The position numbers and the translations under genes were made by a program. A stretch of DNA of 35,154 nt from Mariprofundaceae bacterium (GTDB taxonomy: Bacteria > Pseudomonadota > Zetaproteobacteria > Mariprofundales > Mariprofundaceae), in contig JAUZQQ010000075.1 in NCBI GenBank assembly GCA_030950905.1, positions 1 to 35,154 on the forward strand. The letters are read 5' to 3'. This document shows, one piece after another, positions 6,140 through 14,765 of this stretch. How positions within the stretch are numbered: position 1 is the stretch's first letter; every line of letters begins with the position of its first letter. Under the pieces are notes generated by a model. That model saw only the letters and a list, made by a program, of their open reading frames with translations, had not been told where the DNA came from and made no database searches.

Positions 6140-8857
6140 ATGCCACACATTTTACTTAAAACAGTTGCTCTGGTTCTGCTAACCATCATGGCGTATATGT
6201 TTTTTTCAGATGAAGATGCACCCAAACCTCGCCACGAACTAAAAAGTCTGACACCCCATGCAAAAGAGACAAGTGATTTGATGCAAATCAAGTCGCCAAT
6301 ACCTGTCGATGCTGCAAAAGAAACGCCAATAAAACCAGCTTCATCCGCCGATAGCGTAAAAGCTACAGCTTCCACAAAAGCCGCAAATACAGGTATAGAT
6401 CAGACGGAAAATGCGAATGAAATCGGTGTGTTGGAGTTTTTTCCAAAATCTTCGCTGGTATGTAATATTGGCATGAACTTGACGGTGCATGTGTTCAGCT
6501 TTCAAAAGGAAACAATGAAAATCAAAGACCTGAGCAAGAAAGCTTCATGGTTGATTGAAAAACCCAAGGTTGCACGCATTCAAAATGGTTTACTGCATTG
6601 CTTGACAGTAGGGAAGAGCAAGGTCGAGGCCGTTATTGGCGGCCGTAAAAAAACAGGGAGTATTGAGGTTTTTGATAGCCCTATCCGTTCGCTTTCGCTA
6701 TCAGCTTCTAAAAAAATCACCCTTGGCTCATTAATTAATAATGAAGTGAAAGTATACCTCAACCTTCGTAATAAAAGACGTATAATAGTAACTGATGCAA
6801 AATTTGAACTCTCTGATTCTTCGAAGGCAGAATTCCAACATCCCTTTTCAGGCTTCACGCTATTACGGGGTCAAGGTTTGGGAACCGTTCGCTTATATGC
6901 CAAATGGCAAGGTTTCTCTGCCTATCAAGATGTATCCATTGTCGCCCAACCTCGGTATTCATCGATTCACATTCAAGCAATTGACGAACATTTTAAGGCT
7001 CAAAAGTCAGCTGATCTTATGATGGGAGACGAACCAAGCATGCTCATGGTTATTTCCAATAAGGGAAGAAATAATAAAGATTTTCCATCAGACCGACTTC
7101 AATCACATGTATCCAACCCTGAGGTATTACGCCTTGAGCAAATAGAAATAATGGGCATGCCTATGCCTTTTTACAAGGTGATTGGACTACAACCAGGGGA
7201 AACTGAAGTAACCATATCGTTAGATTCACTTGAAGATCATCAGCATATCAAAGTGATACCAGCCGAAGATTACAGCTTAAAACTGCAAATTGATCGCTCT
7301 TCTGTTCGTGTTGGTGATCTTGTCAAAGCTAATGTGGTTCGTTTTTTTGCAAAGGAGGTGAAGTATCAAAATAGAAAGCTGCAATGGTACTCATCCAACC
7401 CTGCCGTTTTGGCAATAGAAAAAAACACAAAGACTGGAAAAACAGAGTTTACAGCACGCGCCATGGGCGAGGCTATGATTCACGTTAGCTACAAACAACA
7501 TCAAGCCTCGGCACAAGTTCAGGTGATAGCCGAGCCAACTTCTCTTTACTTTGATCCTGCTTTTAAACAAATTAACATAAAAAGTAAATATTCCCCGAAA
7601 CTATACACTGTATACTCTGATGGTTATCAGCATCGTTACAATGCGTACAGGAGCTCCTCTACGCCGATCACCTTTTCTAGCAGTGATTTGAATGTATTGA
7701 AAGTAGATGAATCAATGACCATAAAAGTTGTTACCGAGGGTGAAGCCCTGCTTCAAGCGCATGGTTATGGCCTTGAAGCAGGGCTTCGTATTCAGGTGTT
7801 GCCTGAACAAACTGCGCAAGCAACGGGCATCAGCATCACATCCACGCCCAGTGAATTGTACCCTGGCGTGGATTTTTATTTGAATACAAAAATTCACTAT
7901 TACAACAACATAAAGCCATCCCGCAGCAGGCAAAGGCTGGAATGGCGCTCGTCAAACAGTGCTGTATTGCAGGTAAACAATGGACGCATTAAAGCTTTGA
8001 CAGCAGGTGATGCCGTGGTGACGGTGCAGATTGCAAACACCAATATTTCTAGCAGTCAGCGCATCCACGTCTCTGGTACGGCACCAAAACGATTGGAACT
8101 TGAGCAATTGGAATTCAACATTCCTCTTCATGCCACCCTCCCTCGCCCCCGTGTCTGGGCAATTTTTAGCGATGGAATGCGCAAAGATGTAAGTAAACTT
8201 GCACGTTTTAGCGTCAAAGATAATACGATTACGATCAACAATAGGCGTATATGGGCAAGAAAACTTGGAAGAAGTGAAGTTCAAATAAAGTATGCAGGCA
8301 TCAAGACCACCATGGTGGTGCATGTTCGCGACGATATAGCCCCCAACAGACTGGACTGCAATTTTCAACAATTGTTGCAACTTATGGTGAATGAAAAACG
8401 CAGATTAATATGTAGCTACCGCTATGCCAATGTCCAAATTAAGCATTGGGTAGACTTACAAAAGGTAAGAGTAAGCAACAGCGATCCCGCAGTGATTGGC
8501 ATTGTTGCTGGCGAGTCATTATTGGCACGTGCTGTTGGAACTTCATATATTGAAATATGGGCAGGTTCATTGCATGATAGTGGGCAGATCACCGTCAGTC
8601 AGCCGCAGCTATTGCGGCGAACACTGGACGTTCCCAACCAGTTGAAAATAGGAAAAAGAGAATCGTGGGTGCTGCGTGAACACTACAGCAATGGTTTACA
8701 GCGACTTTGTAGTGCTCAGGCAAACAGCTCTGATAACAATATATTTCGTGCTTACGGTGGGAATGCATACCTCATCCCAAAAAGTACTGGGGCGGCTACG
8801 CTGCATGTATATTGCAAGGGTATACATTATCAAAAACTTATTTCTGTAGTACCGTAA
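6140..8857 (+). CDS. Large membrane-anchored or exported protein with multiple Ig-like (BIG2-type) domains
   Basis: A 905-residue protein. Residues 5-22 form one hydrophobic helix (LLKTVALVLLTIMAYMFF) after a short basic start, followed by a Pro/Ala/Lys/Thr-rich linker to about residue 95. This suggests a signal anchor with the rest in the periplasm or outside; no lipobox is seen. The remainder is a series of about eight beta-rich repeats of some 80-100 residues with the bacterial Ig-like group 2 pattern, for example LQWYSSNPAVLAIEKNTKTG then FTARAMGEAMIHVSY, and LEWRSSNSAVLQVNNGRIKA then LTAGDAVVTVQI. Such proteins act in adhesion or surface architecture, but no adhesin motif or anchor for sortase or type I/V secretion is visible. 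The start is supported by AAGGTG. A 16-bp perfect inverted repeat lies inside the coding region (7742-7787). Confidence 0.82.
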   Translation: MPHILLKTVALVLLTIMAYMFFSDEDAPKPRHELKSLTPHAKETSDLMQIKSPIPVDAAKETPIKPASSADSVKATASTKAANTGIDQTENANEIGVLEFFPKSSLVCNIGMNLTVHVFSFQKETMKIKDLSKKASWLIEKPKVARIQNGLLHCLTVGKSKVEAVIGGRKKTGSIEVFDSPIRSLSLSASKKITLGSLINNEVKVYLNLRNKRRIIVTDAKFELSDSSKAEFQHPFSGFTLLRGQGLGTVRLYAKWQGFSAYQDVSIVAQPRYSSIHIQAIDEHFKAQKSADLMMGDEPSMLMVISNKGRNNKDFPSDRLQSHVSNPEVLRLEQIEIMGMPMPFYKVIGLQPGETEVTISLDSLEDHQHIKVIPAEDYSLKLQIDRSSVRVGDLVKANVVRFFAKEVKYQNRKLQWYSSNPAVLAIEKNTKTGKTEFTARAMGEAMIHVSYKQHQASAQVQVIAEPTSLYFDPAFKQINIKSKYSPKLYTVYSDGYQHRYNAYRSSSTPITFSSSDLNVLKVDESMTIKVVTEGEALLQAHGYGLEAGLRIQVLPEQTAQATGISITSTPSELYPGVDFYLNTKIHYYNNIKPSRSRQRLEWRSSNSAVLQVNNGRIKALTAGDAVVTVQIANTNISSSQRIHVSGTAPKRLELEQLEFNIPLHATLPRPRVWAIFSDGMRKDVSKLARFSVKDNTITINNRRIWARKLGRSEVQIKYAGIKTTMVVHVRDDIAPNRLDCNFQQLLQLMVNEKRRLICSYRYANVQIKHWVDLQKVRVSNSDPAVIGIVAGESLLARAVGTSYIEIWAGSLHDSGQITVSQPQLLRRTLDVPNQLKIGKRESWVLREHYSNGLQRLCSAQANSSDNNIFRAYGGNAYLIPKSTGAATLHVYCKGIHYQKLISVVP
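7742..7787. repeat. Perfect 16-bp inverted repeat inside the Ig-like gene
   Basis: GAAGCCCTGCTTCAAG (7742-7757) is repeated exactly in inverse at 7772-7787 with a 14-base spacer. It encodes GEALLQAHGYGLEAGL. Such a GC-rich stem in the middle of a coding region could form a strong mRNA hairpin. Confidence 0.8.
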
Positions 8858-8929
8858 TTACCCTGTTTCTATAGGCATCATTAGAGATCTAAAATTTAGC
8901 GTTTAATGGATTAAAATTGGAGTAAAATA

Positions 8930-9271
8930 ATGATAAGAATTATGGCTGTACTATTGTTGATATTTTCAACAGGTGCCAATGCCAACCAAGAAGATGAAAT
9001 TAAACATCTATTGATGTTTGTGGCTACTACTTCATGTACGTATGAGCGCAATGGAAGCTTTCATAATGGTGGTGAAGCAAGAAATCATATTAACAAGAAG
9101 TACCAGTACTATAAAAATAAGGTGAAGTCTACCGAAGATTTTATTAAATATGCGGCGACAAAAAGTTCAATTTCAGGGCGTAAGTATAAGATTCACTGTG
9201 CCCAATCTGCTACTATAAACAGTAGCGATTGGTTGCTTGAAGAGCTAAAGATTTATCGCAAATTACGGTGA
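8930..9271 (+). CDS. Small exported DUF5329-like protein
   Basis: A 113-residue protein with an N-terminal signal peptide (MIRIMAVLLLIFSTGANA, likely cleaved after the NANA-type end near residue 18-19). The mature part contains EIKHLLMFVATTSCTYERNG, GGEARNHINKKYQYYKNK, STEDFIKYAATKSSISG and SSDWLLEELKIYR, which agrees with the DUF5329 family of small periplasmic proteins of unknown function. Two cysteines (in TTSCTY and KIHCAQ) could form a disulphide. It follows the Ig-like gene by 72 bases in the same direction and may be co-transcribed, though no functional link is known. GGAGTAAAATA precedes the ATG. Confidence 0.75.
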   Translation: MIRIMAVLLLIFSTGANANQEDEIKHLLMFVATTSCTYERNGSFHNGGEARNHINKKYQYYKNKVKSTEDFIKYAATKSSISGRKYKIHCAQSATINSSDWLLEELKIYRKLR

Positions 9272-9661
9272 TAGTTTACTAAATATACTTATCATGCCAT
9301 TAAAGTGCGGGTAAACGTTGACTTTTTGGTGTTTTAAATCAGATCGGCTGGTGAGATAAACTAATTCCATAAAAAACTTTCCACTCACTTTTTTCTGACA
9401 GCTTCATCATTCTAAATTTTGAAAATTAGGCATCCTTCATGTCTTGGTTTACACTTTAGTTCACTTGCCCCTCGTTCCCACGCTCCTGCGTGGGAATGCA
9501 TACACAGTGGCAGAATGATAGGCTGGTACGGATTCCCACGCAGAGTACAGAGCATGAGAACCAGAAGATGTTGGGATTCGCTTCCCTCACCATCAACCTA
9601 CAAGGTGGTAAAGTGTCAACTACTTTTGGTCGAATATGAAGGATGCCCGTCATTGCCTGTT
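9272..9661. other. Convergent intergenic region filled mostly by a repeat element
   Basis: The 390-base gap between the DUF5329 gene (+) and acnA (-). Its second half is the MITE-like element at 9429-9647. The first part (9272-9428) is AT-rich with no clear gene or terminator. An apparent plus-strand frame at 9419-9682 is made of the repeat and is not considered a gene. Confidence 0.6.
9429..9647. repeat. MITE-like palindromic repeat element
   Basis: Ends are the 12-base inverted repeat GGCATCCTTCAT (9429-9440) and ATGAAGGATGCC (9636-9647). A second inverted pair, ACACTTTA (9451-9458) and TAAAGTGT (9609-9616), lies inside. The core has the short hairpin TTCCCACGC (9475-9483) / GCGTGGGAA (9488-9496) and a further GATTCCCACGC at 9531-9541. 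The motif CGTTCCCACGCTCCTGCGTG is of a kind found as dispersed repeats in many proteobacterial genomes. No transposase is encoded. Confidence 0.7.
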
Positions 9662-12316
9662 TTATTTTGCCAATTGCCGTAAGACATAATGCAAAATGCC
9701 GCCGTGGCGGTAATAGTCAGCCTCTTTGGGGGTGTCGATGCGCACTTCGGCAGTAAACACTACGCGGTCACCATTTTTGGCGATGGCACTTACTTCAATG
9801 GTATCACAGGCTGTTAGATTTAAGGGTGCAATATCAAATGTTTCAGCGCCTGTTAAACCCAGTGTCTGGGGTGTTTCACCAGCCAAGAACTGCAAGGGCA
9901 AAATCCCCATGCCAACCAAGTTGGAGCGATGAATCCGTTCGTATGATTGGGCAATCACCACTGCCACGCCCAACAAAAGCGGACCTTTGGCTGCCCAGTC
10001 CCTAGAAGAACCTGAACCGTATTCTTTACCTGCCAAAATCAACGAGGCAATACCTGCATCTTGGTAACGCATCGCGGCATCATAAATACTCATCAATTCA
10101 CCACTGCCTTGATGAATGGTTACACCACCTTCCGTACCGGGTGCCAAATGATTGCGCAAACGAATATTGGCAAACGTACCACGCATCATGACTTCGTGGT
10201 TGCCACGGCGTGAACCATAAGAGTTAAAATCGCTCGCTATAACACCATGTTCGCGTAAATACTGACCCGCAGGCGAATCAACACTGATGCCACCAGCAGG
10301 CGAGATGTGGTCTGTGGTTACCGAGTCGCCCAACATCGCCAATATCCGCGCCCCTGTGATTGACCCTACAATAGCTGCGGCTTCTTTGGGCATGTTATGA
10401 AAATACGGTGGGTTTTGAATATAAGTAGAATCATCTGCCCATGCAAAAAGTTCGCCACTTGGCGCATTCAATGCCTGCCAATGATCATCACCATCAAAAA
10501 CACCACGGTATGCGGCATCAAATTGCGCTGATGTAACACATGACTGCAACGTGGCAGCCACCTCTGCTTGGCTTGGCCAAATGTCTTTTAAGTATACTGG
10601 CTGGCCATTCGTTCCTTTACCCAAAGGCTCGTTGTAGGGATCAATATTCATCGTGCCAGCTAGGGCATAGGCAACAACAAGGGGTGGACTGGCCAGATAA
10701 TTCATGCGTACTTCAGCATGAATACGCCCTTCAAAATTACGATTGCCCGACAATACCGCACACACGGCCAAATCACCCGCCGCAATCGCAGCAGATACTT
10801 CAGGCAGCAATGGACCTGAGTTACCAATGCAGGTGGTGCAGCCATAACCCACCACATGAAACCCCAAAGATTCTAGTGCAGGCATCAAGCCTGCTTTCGT
10901 TAAATAACCAGTCACAGCTTTTGAGCCAGGGCCTAACGATGTTTTCACCCAAGGTTGAACCTTGATACCCAATTTCTCAGCCTTTTGTGCCACCAACCCT
11001 GCGGCAATCAATACCGATGGATTGGATGTATTGGTGCAAGAGGTGATAGCAGCAATCACCACAGCACCATCTTCCATACGGATTTGCTGACCATCAATGC
11101 TACAATCTACGGCGTGGCTGTTTAAACCCGCTTCAGCTTTAATGTTTTCAAGGGCATGGTTGAAACTTTTTTTGGATTGTTGCAGTGGCACACGGTCTTG
11201 TGGGCGTTTTGGCCCCGCCAAAGAAGCGACAGTAGAAGAAACATCCAACGATAAATGCTCACTGTAATTCGCTTGCTGGCTATCATCACGGAACATTCCC
11301 TGTGCCTTCGCATACGCCTCCACCAACGGCACATCAGCACCACGTCCTGTTAAACGCAGGTAATTCAGCGTTTCATCATCAATGGGGAAAATACCACAGG
11401 TTGCACCGTATTCAGGTGCCATATTGGCAATCGTTGCGCGGTCAGCCAAGGGTAAATAGTGTAAACCTTCACCATAAAATTCAACGAACTTACCCACCAC
11501 GCCGTGCGCACGCAGCATTTCAACGATGGTTAATACCAAGTCGGTTGCCGTTGTTCCTTCGGGCAATTGCCCCGTCAGTTCAACCCCAACCACACGTGGA
11601 ATTAACATCGAAATAGGCTGGCCCAGCATGGCAGCTTCAGCCTCAATACCACCAACCCCCCAACCCAATACACCCAGCGCATTGACCATGGTGGTGTGCG
11701 AATCAGTACCCACCAATGTGTCAGGGTAAGCCACGCCTGCATCGTCAACAAATACCGTGCGCGCCAAAAACTCAAGATTTACTTGATGCACAATGCCTGT
11801 GTCTGGTGGCACAACTTTAAAATTATCAAAGGCTGCCTGCCCCCATTTTAAAAAGGCGTAGCGTTCTTGATTGCGTGAAAATTCTAATGCCACATTGCGA
11901 GAAAAAGCATCATGGCTACCCGCAACATCCACCTGTACCGAATGATCAATGACCAATTCAGCAGGAACCAAAGGGTTGATGGCACTTGCATCACCACCAA
12001 GGGCAACCACGGCATCACGCATCGCAGCCAAATCAACCACCGCAGGCACACCTGTAAAATCTTGCATCAGCACCCTTGCTGGCATGTAGGCTATTTCAGT
12101 AGAAGGTTCAGCAGAAGCATCCCAACGCGCAACGGCCCATACATCATCTGCTGTTACTGTTTCGCCATCTTCACGGCGAAGCATGTTTTCCAGTAATATT
12201 TTCATCGAAAAAGGCAGTCGCTGAACATCACCCACTGCATCCAAGCGGTAATAATCAAACGATTGATCGCCAACTTTCAAGGTGCTGCGTGCGTCAAAAG
12301 TATTAAATGTGCCCAA
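9662..12316 (-). CDS. acnA: Aconitate hydratase A
   Basis: An 884-residue enzyme (AcnA/IRP-type, about 890) that interconverts citrate and isocitrate in the TCA cycle. Visible motifs include [10 protein letters not shown] near residue 40, [20 protein letters not shown], the iron-sulphur ligands in [13 protein letters not shown] and [14 protein letters not shown], and the C-terminal swivel domain with [31 protein letters not shown] and [17 protein letters not shown]. All three 4Fe-4S cysteines and the substrate-binding Ser/Arg residues appear intact. The start ATG is preceded by GGGGGGTCAC. Transcribed leftward and separate from the next minus-strand gene by 87 bases with no obvious terminator, so it may be read together with the pcm-like gene upstream. 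Confidence 0.97.
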   Translation of the reverse strand: MGTFNTFDARSTLKVGDQSFDYYRLDAVGDVQRLPFSMKILLENMLRREDGETVTADDVWAVARWDASAEPSTEIAYMPARVLMQDFTGVPAVVDLAAMRDAVVALGGDASAINPLVPAELVIDHSVQVDVAGSHDAFSRNVALEFSRNQERYAFLKWGQAAFDNFKVVPPDTGIVHQVNLEFLARTVFVDDAGVAYPDTLVGTDSHTTMVNALGVLGWGVGGIEAEAAMLGQPISMLIPRVVGVELTGQLPEGTTATDLVLTIVEMLRAHGVVGKFVEFYGEGLHYLPLADRATIANMAPEYGATCGIFPIDDETLNYLRLTGRGADVPLVEAYAKAQGMFRDDSQQANYSEHLSLDVSSTVASLAGPKRPQDRVPLQQSKKSFNHALENIKAEAGLNSHAVDCSIDGQQIRMEDGAVVIAAITSCTNTSNPSVLIAAGLVAQKAEKLGIKVQPWVKTSLGPGSKAVTGYLTKAGLMPALESLGFHVVGYGCTTCIGNSGPLLPEVSAAIAAGDLAVCAVLSGNRNFEGRIHAEVRMNYLASPPLVVAYALAGTMNIDPYNEPLGKGTNGQPVYLKDIWPSQAEVAATLQSCVTSAQFDAAYRGVFDGDDHWQALNAPSGELFAWADDSTYIQNPPYFHNMPKEAAAIVGSITGARILAMLGDSVTTDHISPAGGISVDSPAGQYLREHGVIASDFNSYGSRRGNHEVMMRGTFANIRLRNHLAPGTEGGVTIHQGSGELMSIYDAAMRYQDAGIASLILAGKEYGSGSSRDWAAKGPLLLGVAVVIAQSYERIHRSNLVGMGILPLQFLAGETPQTLGLTGAETFDIAPLNLTACDTIEVSAIAKNGDRVVFTAEVRIDTPKEADYYRHGGILHYVLRQLAK

Positions 12317-12403
12317 TGTGACCCCCCAATGGTAGAGAAATAGAGTAGAAACGGTAATTATTCAGGGTAGAATCAAAAAAATCAAACGACGGTGTATTGA
12401 CGC

Positions 12404-13090
12404 TTAAAAGTCCAGTACTCTTGTCTTTTTAATGCCCTCGATGCTCAACAAGGATGTTTCTAACAACGGCGTTGTAATACAGGCTGATCCTTGGATCTGC
12501 TTGTGTTGTAGGGTAACCACGGGGTTGCTGCCTAAAAAGGCCATGATTTGTCCGTTTTCTGTTACCCGAGAGCGCAAATGCAAGGGAATATCAGCCAATG
12601 CTGCTGCAATCACAAGCACATCAAATTTCTTCTTTTTTAACATCATCTGCATGGCATCCGCGTCCATGGCATTAACAAGCAGCACATCGGCGTTGGTGAT
12701 ACCATGATTGCTTAAATTATTTTTTGCCATGCTTGCCAGGTCGGCGTGGTATTCACAGGCCGTAACATGGGCAGAACGCAAGGCCAAAAGCATGGTCATG
12801 AAGCCAGTACCTGCCCCAATCAATAAAACAGATTCATGCCCTTGCAATTGCAAGTGTTGCAAAAAAGTTGCCTCTTGCAATGGTGTTAGCATTTCTTGAC
12901 CACACGGCAAAGGAGCATGACCTTCCATGTAGGCAAGGCTGCGAATGTTTTCGGGTAAAAACTCATCTCTTGGCATGGTTTCAAGCATATCCAACAGATC
13001 AGCATCCAATACTTTACAGCAACGAATTTGATGCGCCACCATGTTTTTTCTTGCTGCTTCAAAGCCTGTGGTATAATCGGTTTCAATCAT
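12404..13090 (-). CDS. pcm: Protein-L-isoaspartate O-methyltransferase-like protein
   Basis: A 228-residue SAM-dependent methyltransferase of the PCMT family, which repairs isoaspartyl residues in damaged proteins. Motifs seen are RKNMVAHQIR near the N-terminus, MPRDEFLPENIRSLAYMEGH, CGQEMLTPLQEATFLQHLQL (family: G.g.tisqp.i.a.m), and the SAM motif VLLIGAGTGFMTMLLAL. The G.GtGY motif reads GAGTGF and the usual SqP is altered to LTP, so it belongs to the divergent Pcm-like branch often found upstream of tolC in other proteobacteria, whose catalytic role is less certain. The ATG at 13090 is chosen because GGGGGAG lies eight bases upstream; a longer frame from 13135 is possible but lacks this signal. 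Confidence 0.82.
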   Translation of the reverse strand: MIETDYTTGFEAARKNMVAHQIRCCKVLDADLLDMLETMPRDEFLPENIRSLAYMEGHAPLPCGQEMLTPLQEATFLQHLQLQGHESVLLIGAGTGFMTMLLALRSAHVTACEYHADLASMAKNNLSNHGITNADVLLVNAMDADAMQMMLKKKKFDVLVIAAALADIPLHLRSRVTENGQIMAFLGSNPVVTLQHKQIQGSACITTPLLETSLLSIEGIKKTRVLDF

Positions 13091-13149
13091 TAATGGCTCC
13101 CCCCATTGTTGTTTAGGCAGCGTAGATTGTTCCATTCACGTTACCATTT

Positions 13150-13209
13150 AAAGCCGTTATCATGCAGCAGCTTGGACGCAAACTCAAGCTGCTGCATGAT
13201 AACGGCTTT
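13150..13209. terminator. Perfect 24-bp palindrome, hairpin or terminator
   Basis: Arms at 13150-13173 and 13186-13209 are exact reverse complements (left arm begins AAAGCCGTTATCATGCAGCA), with a 12-base loop. On the plus strand the stem runs into TTTTAAG, which is terminator-like. However, no plus-strand gene ends just before it, and the pcm-like gene on the minus strand starts beyond it. It may insulate the divergent units, act as an operator, or be a remnant repeat. Confidence 0.7.
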
Positions 13210-13298
13210 TAAGAAAAAAGAACAAACAGTAAAAATATTGCCTAACAATGGATGAGTCGCTACCATGCGCGCTCGCTGCAAAAGCGTCACTTTAAACA

Positions 13299-13386
13299 GG
13301 AAGGGTGGCAGAGTGGCCGAATGCACCGGTCTTGAAAACCGGCGAAGGTAATACTTCCGTGGGTTCAAATCCCACCCCTTCCGCCA
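13299..13386 (+). tRNA. tRNA-Ser (anticodon UGA)
   Basis: The cloverleaf has acceptor stem GGAAGGG pairing with CCCTTCC, discriminator G and an encoded CCA at 13384-13386. The anticodon stem CCGGT/ACCGG holds the loop CTTGAAA with anticodon TGA at 13333-13335, reading UCA and related serine codons. The long variable arm (CGAAGGTAATACTTCCG region) is the class II feature of tRNA-Ser. The T-loop is GGGTTCAAATCCC. Confidence 0.97.
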
Positions 13387-13511
13387 TCTTAGCGTGCTCA
13401 GGCAATCCCTGCCTATTCAGCCTCTGGCTGGCACGTATTTTTCTTTTTTCTTAACAGCGATCAATAATTGCGCGTTAGCTCAGTCACCCACACATAAAAA
13501 CCAGGAATCCC

Positions 13512-14681
13512 ATGATTAAAAAATTTATGCAACAAGAATCTGCCAGTGGTATCTTATTGATTGTTGCAACAATATTGGCTCTTGTTTTAAACAATACTTT
13601 TATGTCGCCTTTGTATGAATACTTTTTGCATATTCCCGTAGAAATACGGGTGGGTGCATTGCAGCTTGATAAATCCTTATACCATTGGGTAAACGATGGT
13701 TTGATGGCAATCTTTTTTTTATTCATCGGCCTGGAAGTCAAAAGAGAAATGTTAGAGGGGCATTTGTCATCATTGAATCAAATAGCCTTGCCTGGTATCG
13801 CAGCCATTGGTGGCATGCTCGTTCCTGCAATTATTTATTTGGCATTCAATATGCACGATCCAATTGCGATCAAGGGGTGGGCGATTCCCACTGCAACCGA
13901 TATTGCTTTTGCACTGGGGGTTCTGTCCCTGCTTGGCAAGGGGGTTCCACCTTCACTTAAAATATTTTTAATGGCGTTGGCCATCATTGATGACTTGGGA
14001 GCGATTGTTATTATTGCGCTTTTTTACACCACCGATTTGTCCACTTTATCCATTAGCATTGCTTTGAGTGCGCTGATGGTATTGCTTGCATTAAATATAC
14101 TGGGCGTTACAAAAAAAGCGGCGTATTTTATTGTTGGCATTATACTGTGGGTCAGCGTGCTAAAGTCGGGTGTTCATGCAACCTTGGCAGGTGTTGCCCT
14201 TGCTTTCACCATTCCCCTGCATGGACTTGATGAAGATAAAAAACCTACTTCGCCGCTTAAAGATATTGAACAAGGCCTTCATTTTTGGGTTGCCTTTTTC
14301 ATATTGCCTTTGTTTGCTTTTGTAAATGCTGGGGTAAACATCACCGATATATCCCTCAATGAAATGTCTGGTGCCGTGCCACTTGGTATTATACTGGGCT
14401 TGTTTGTAGGCAAGCAACTGGGCGTATTTGGCTTTAGCTGGCTAGCAATCAAGCTTAATTTTGCTACCTTGCCCAAAGGCGCGAATTGGGTGCAATTGTA
14501 TGGAGTTTCAGTACTAACAGGTATCGGCTTCACCATGAGCCTGTTTATTGTATCCTTGGCCTTTGATAACGACCAAATATTTCAATACACTGATAAGCTG
14601 GGGATACTCATTGGCTCTTTGCTATCAGGCATCCTTGGTTATTGGGTTCTTAGGCGCGGTAGACAAAAACCCTCGTTTTGA
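13512..14681 (+). CDS. nhaA: Na+/H+ antiporter NhaA
   Basis: A 389-residue inner-membrane antiporter that exports Na+ in exchange for protons, giving pH and sodium tolerance. The sequence is a polytopic membrane protein of family-typical length with the NhaA signatures FFLFIGLEVKREM (about 68-80), PTATDIAFALGVLSLLG (126-142, Asp130 equals the conserved Asp133 of E. coli) and ALAIIDDLGAIVIIALFYT (155-173) with the ion-binding pair Asp160/Asp161. The C-terminal half has GVHATLAGVALAF and LTGIGFTMSLFI. The ATG is preceded by AGGAA. It appears to have its own transcription unit after tRNA-Ser. No nhaR-type regulator is in the window. Confidence 0.97.
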   Translation: MIKKFMQQESASGILLIVATILALVLNNTFMSPLYEYFLHIPVEIRVGALQLDKSLYHWVNDGLMAIFFLFIGLEVKREMLEGHLSSLNQIALPGIAAIGGMLVPAIIYLAFNMHDPIAIKGWAIPTATDIAFALGVLSLLGKGVPPSLKIFLMALAIIDDLGAIVIIALFYTTDLSTLSISIALSALMVLLALNILGVTKKAAYFIVGIILWVSVLKSGVHATLAGVALAFTIPLHGLDEDKKPTSPLKDIEQGLHFWVAFFILPLFAFVNAGVNITDISLNEMSGAVPLGIILGLFVGKQLGVFGFSWLAIKLNFATLPKGANWVQLYGVSVLTGIGFTMSLFIVSLAFDNDQIFQYTDKLGILIGSLLSGILGYWVLRRGRQKPSF

Positions 14682-14765
14682 TTTTATCATTTTACCGTGC
14701 TAATACAGTGATAATGTCTCCTTTGATATTTATTTGGAGAAAATAAAATACCTTATTTTAAACCA

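Noticed and set aside
9419-9682. Plus-strand frame of 87 codons
   Set aside because: It is composed mainly of the repeat element 9429-9647 and runs into the acnA gene on the other strand.
10540-10965. 141-codon plus-strand frame inside acnA
   Set aside because: Antisense shadow of a well-conserved aconitase; composition is His/Gln/Pro-rich as expected for a reverse-frame translation.
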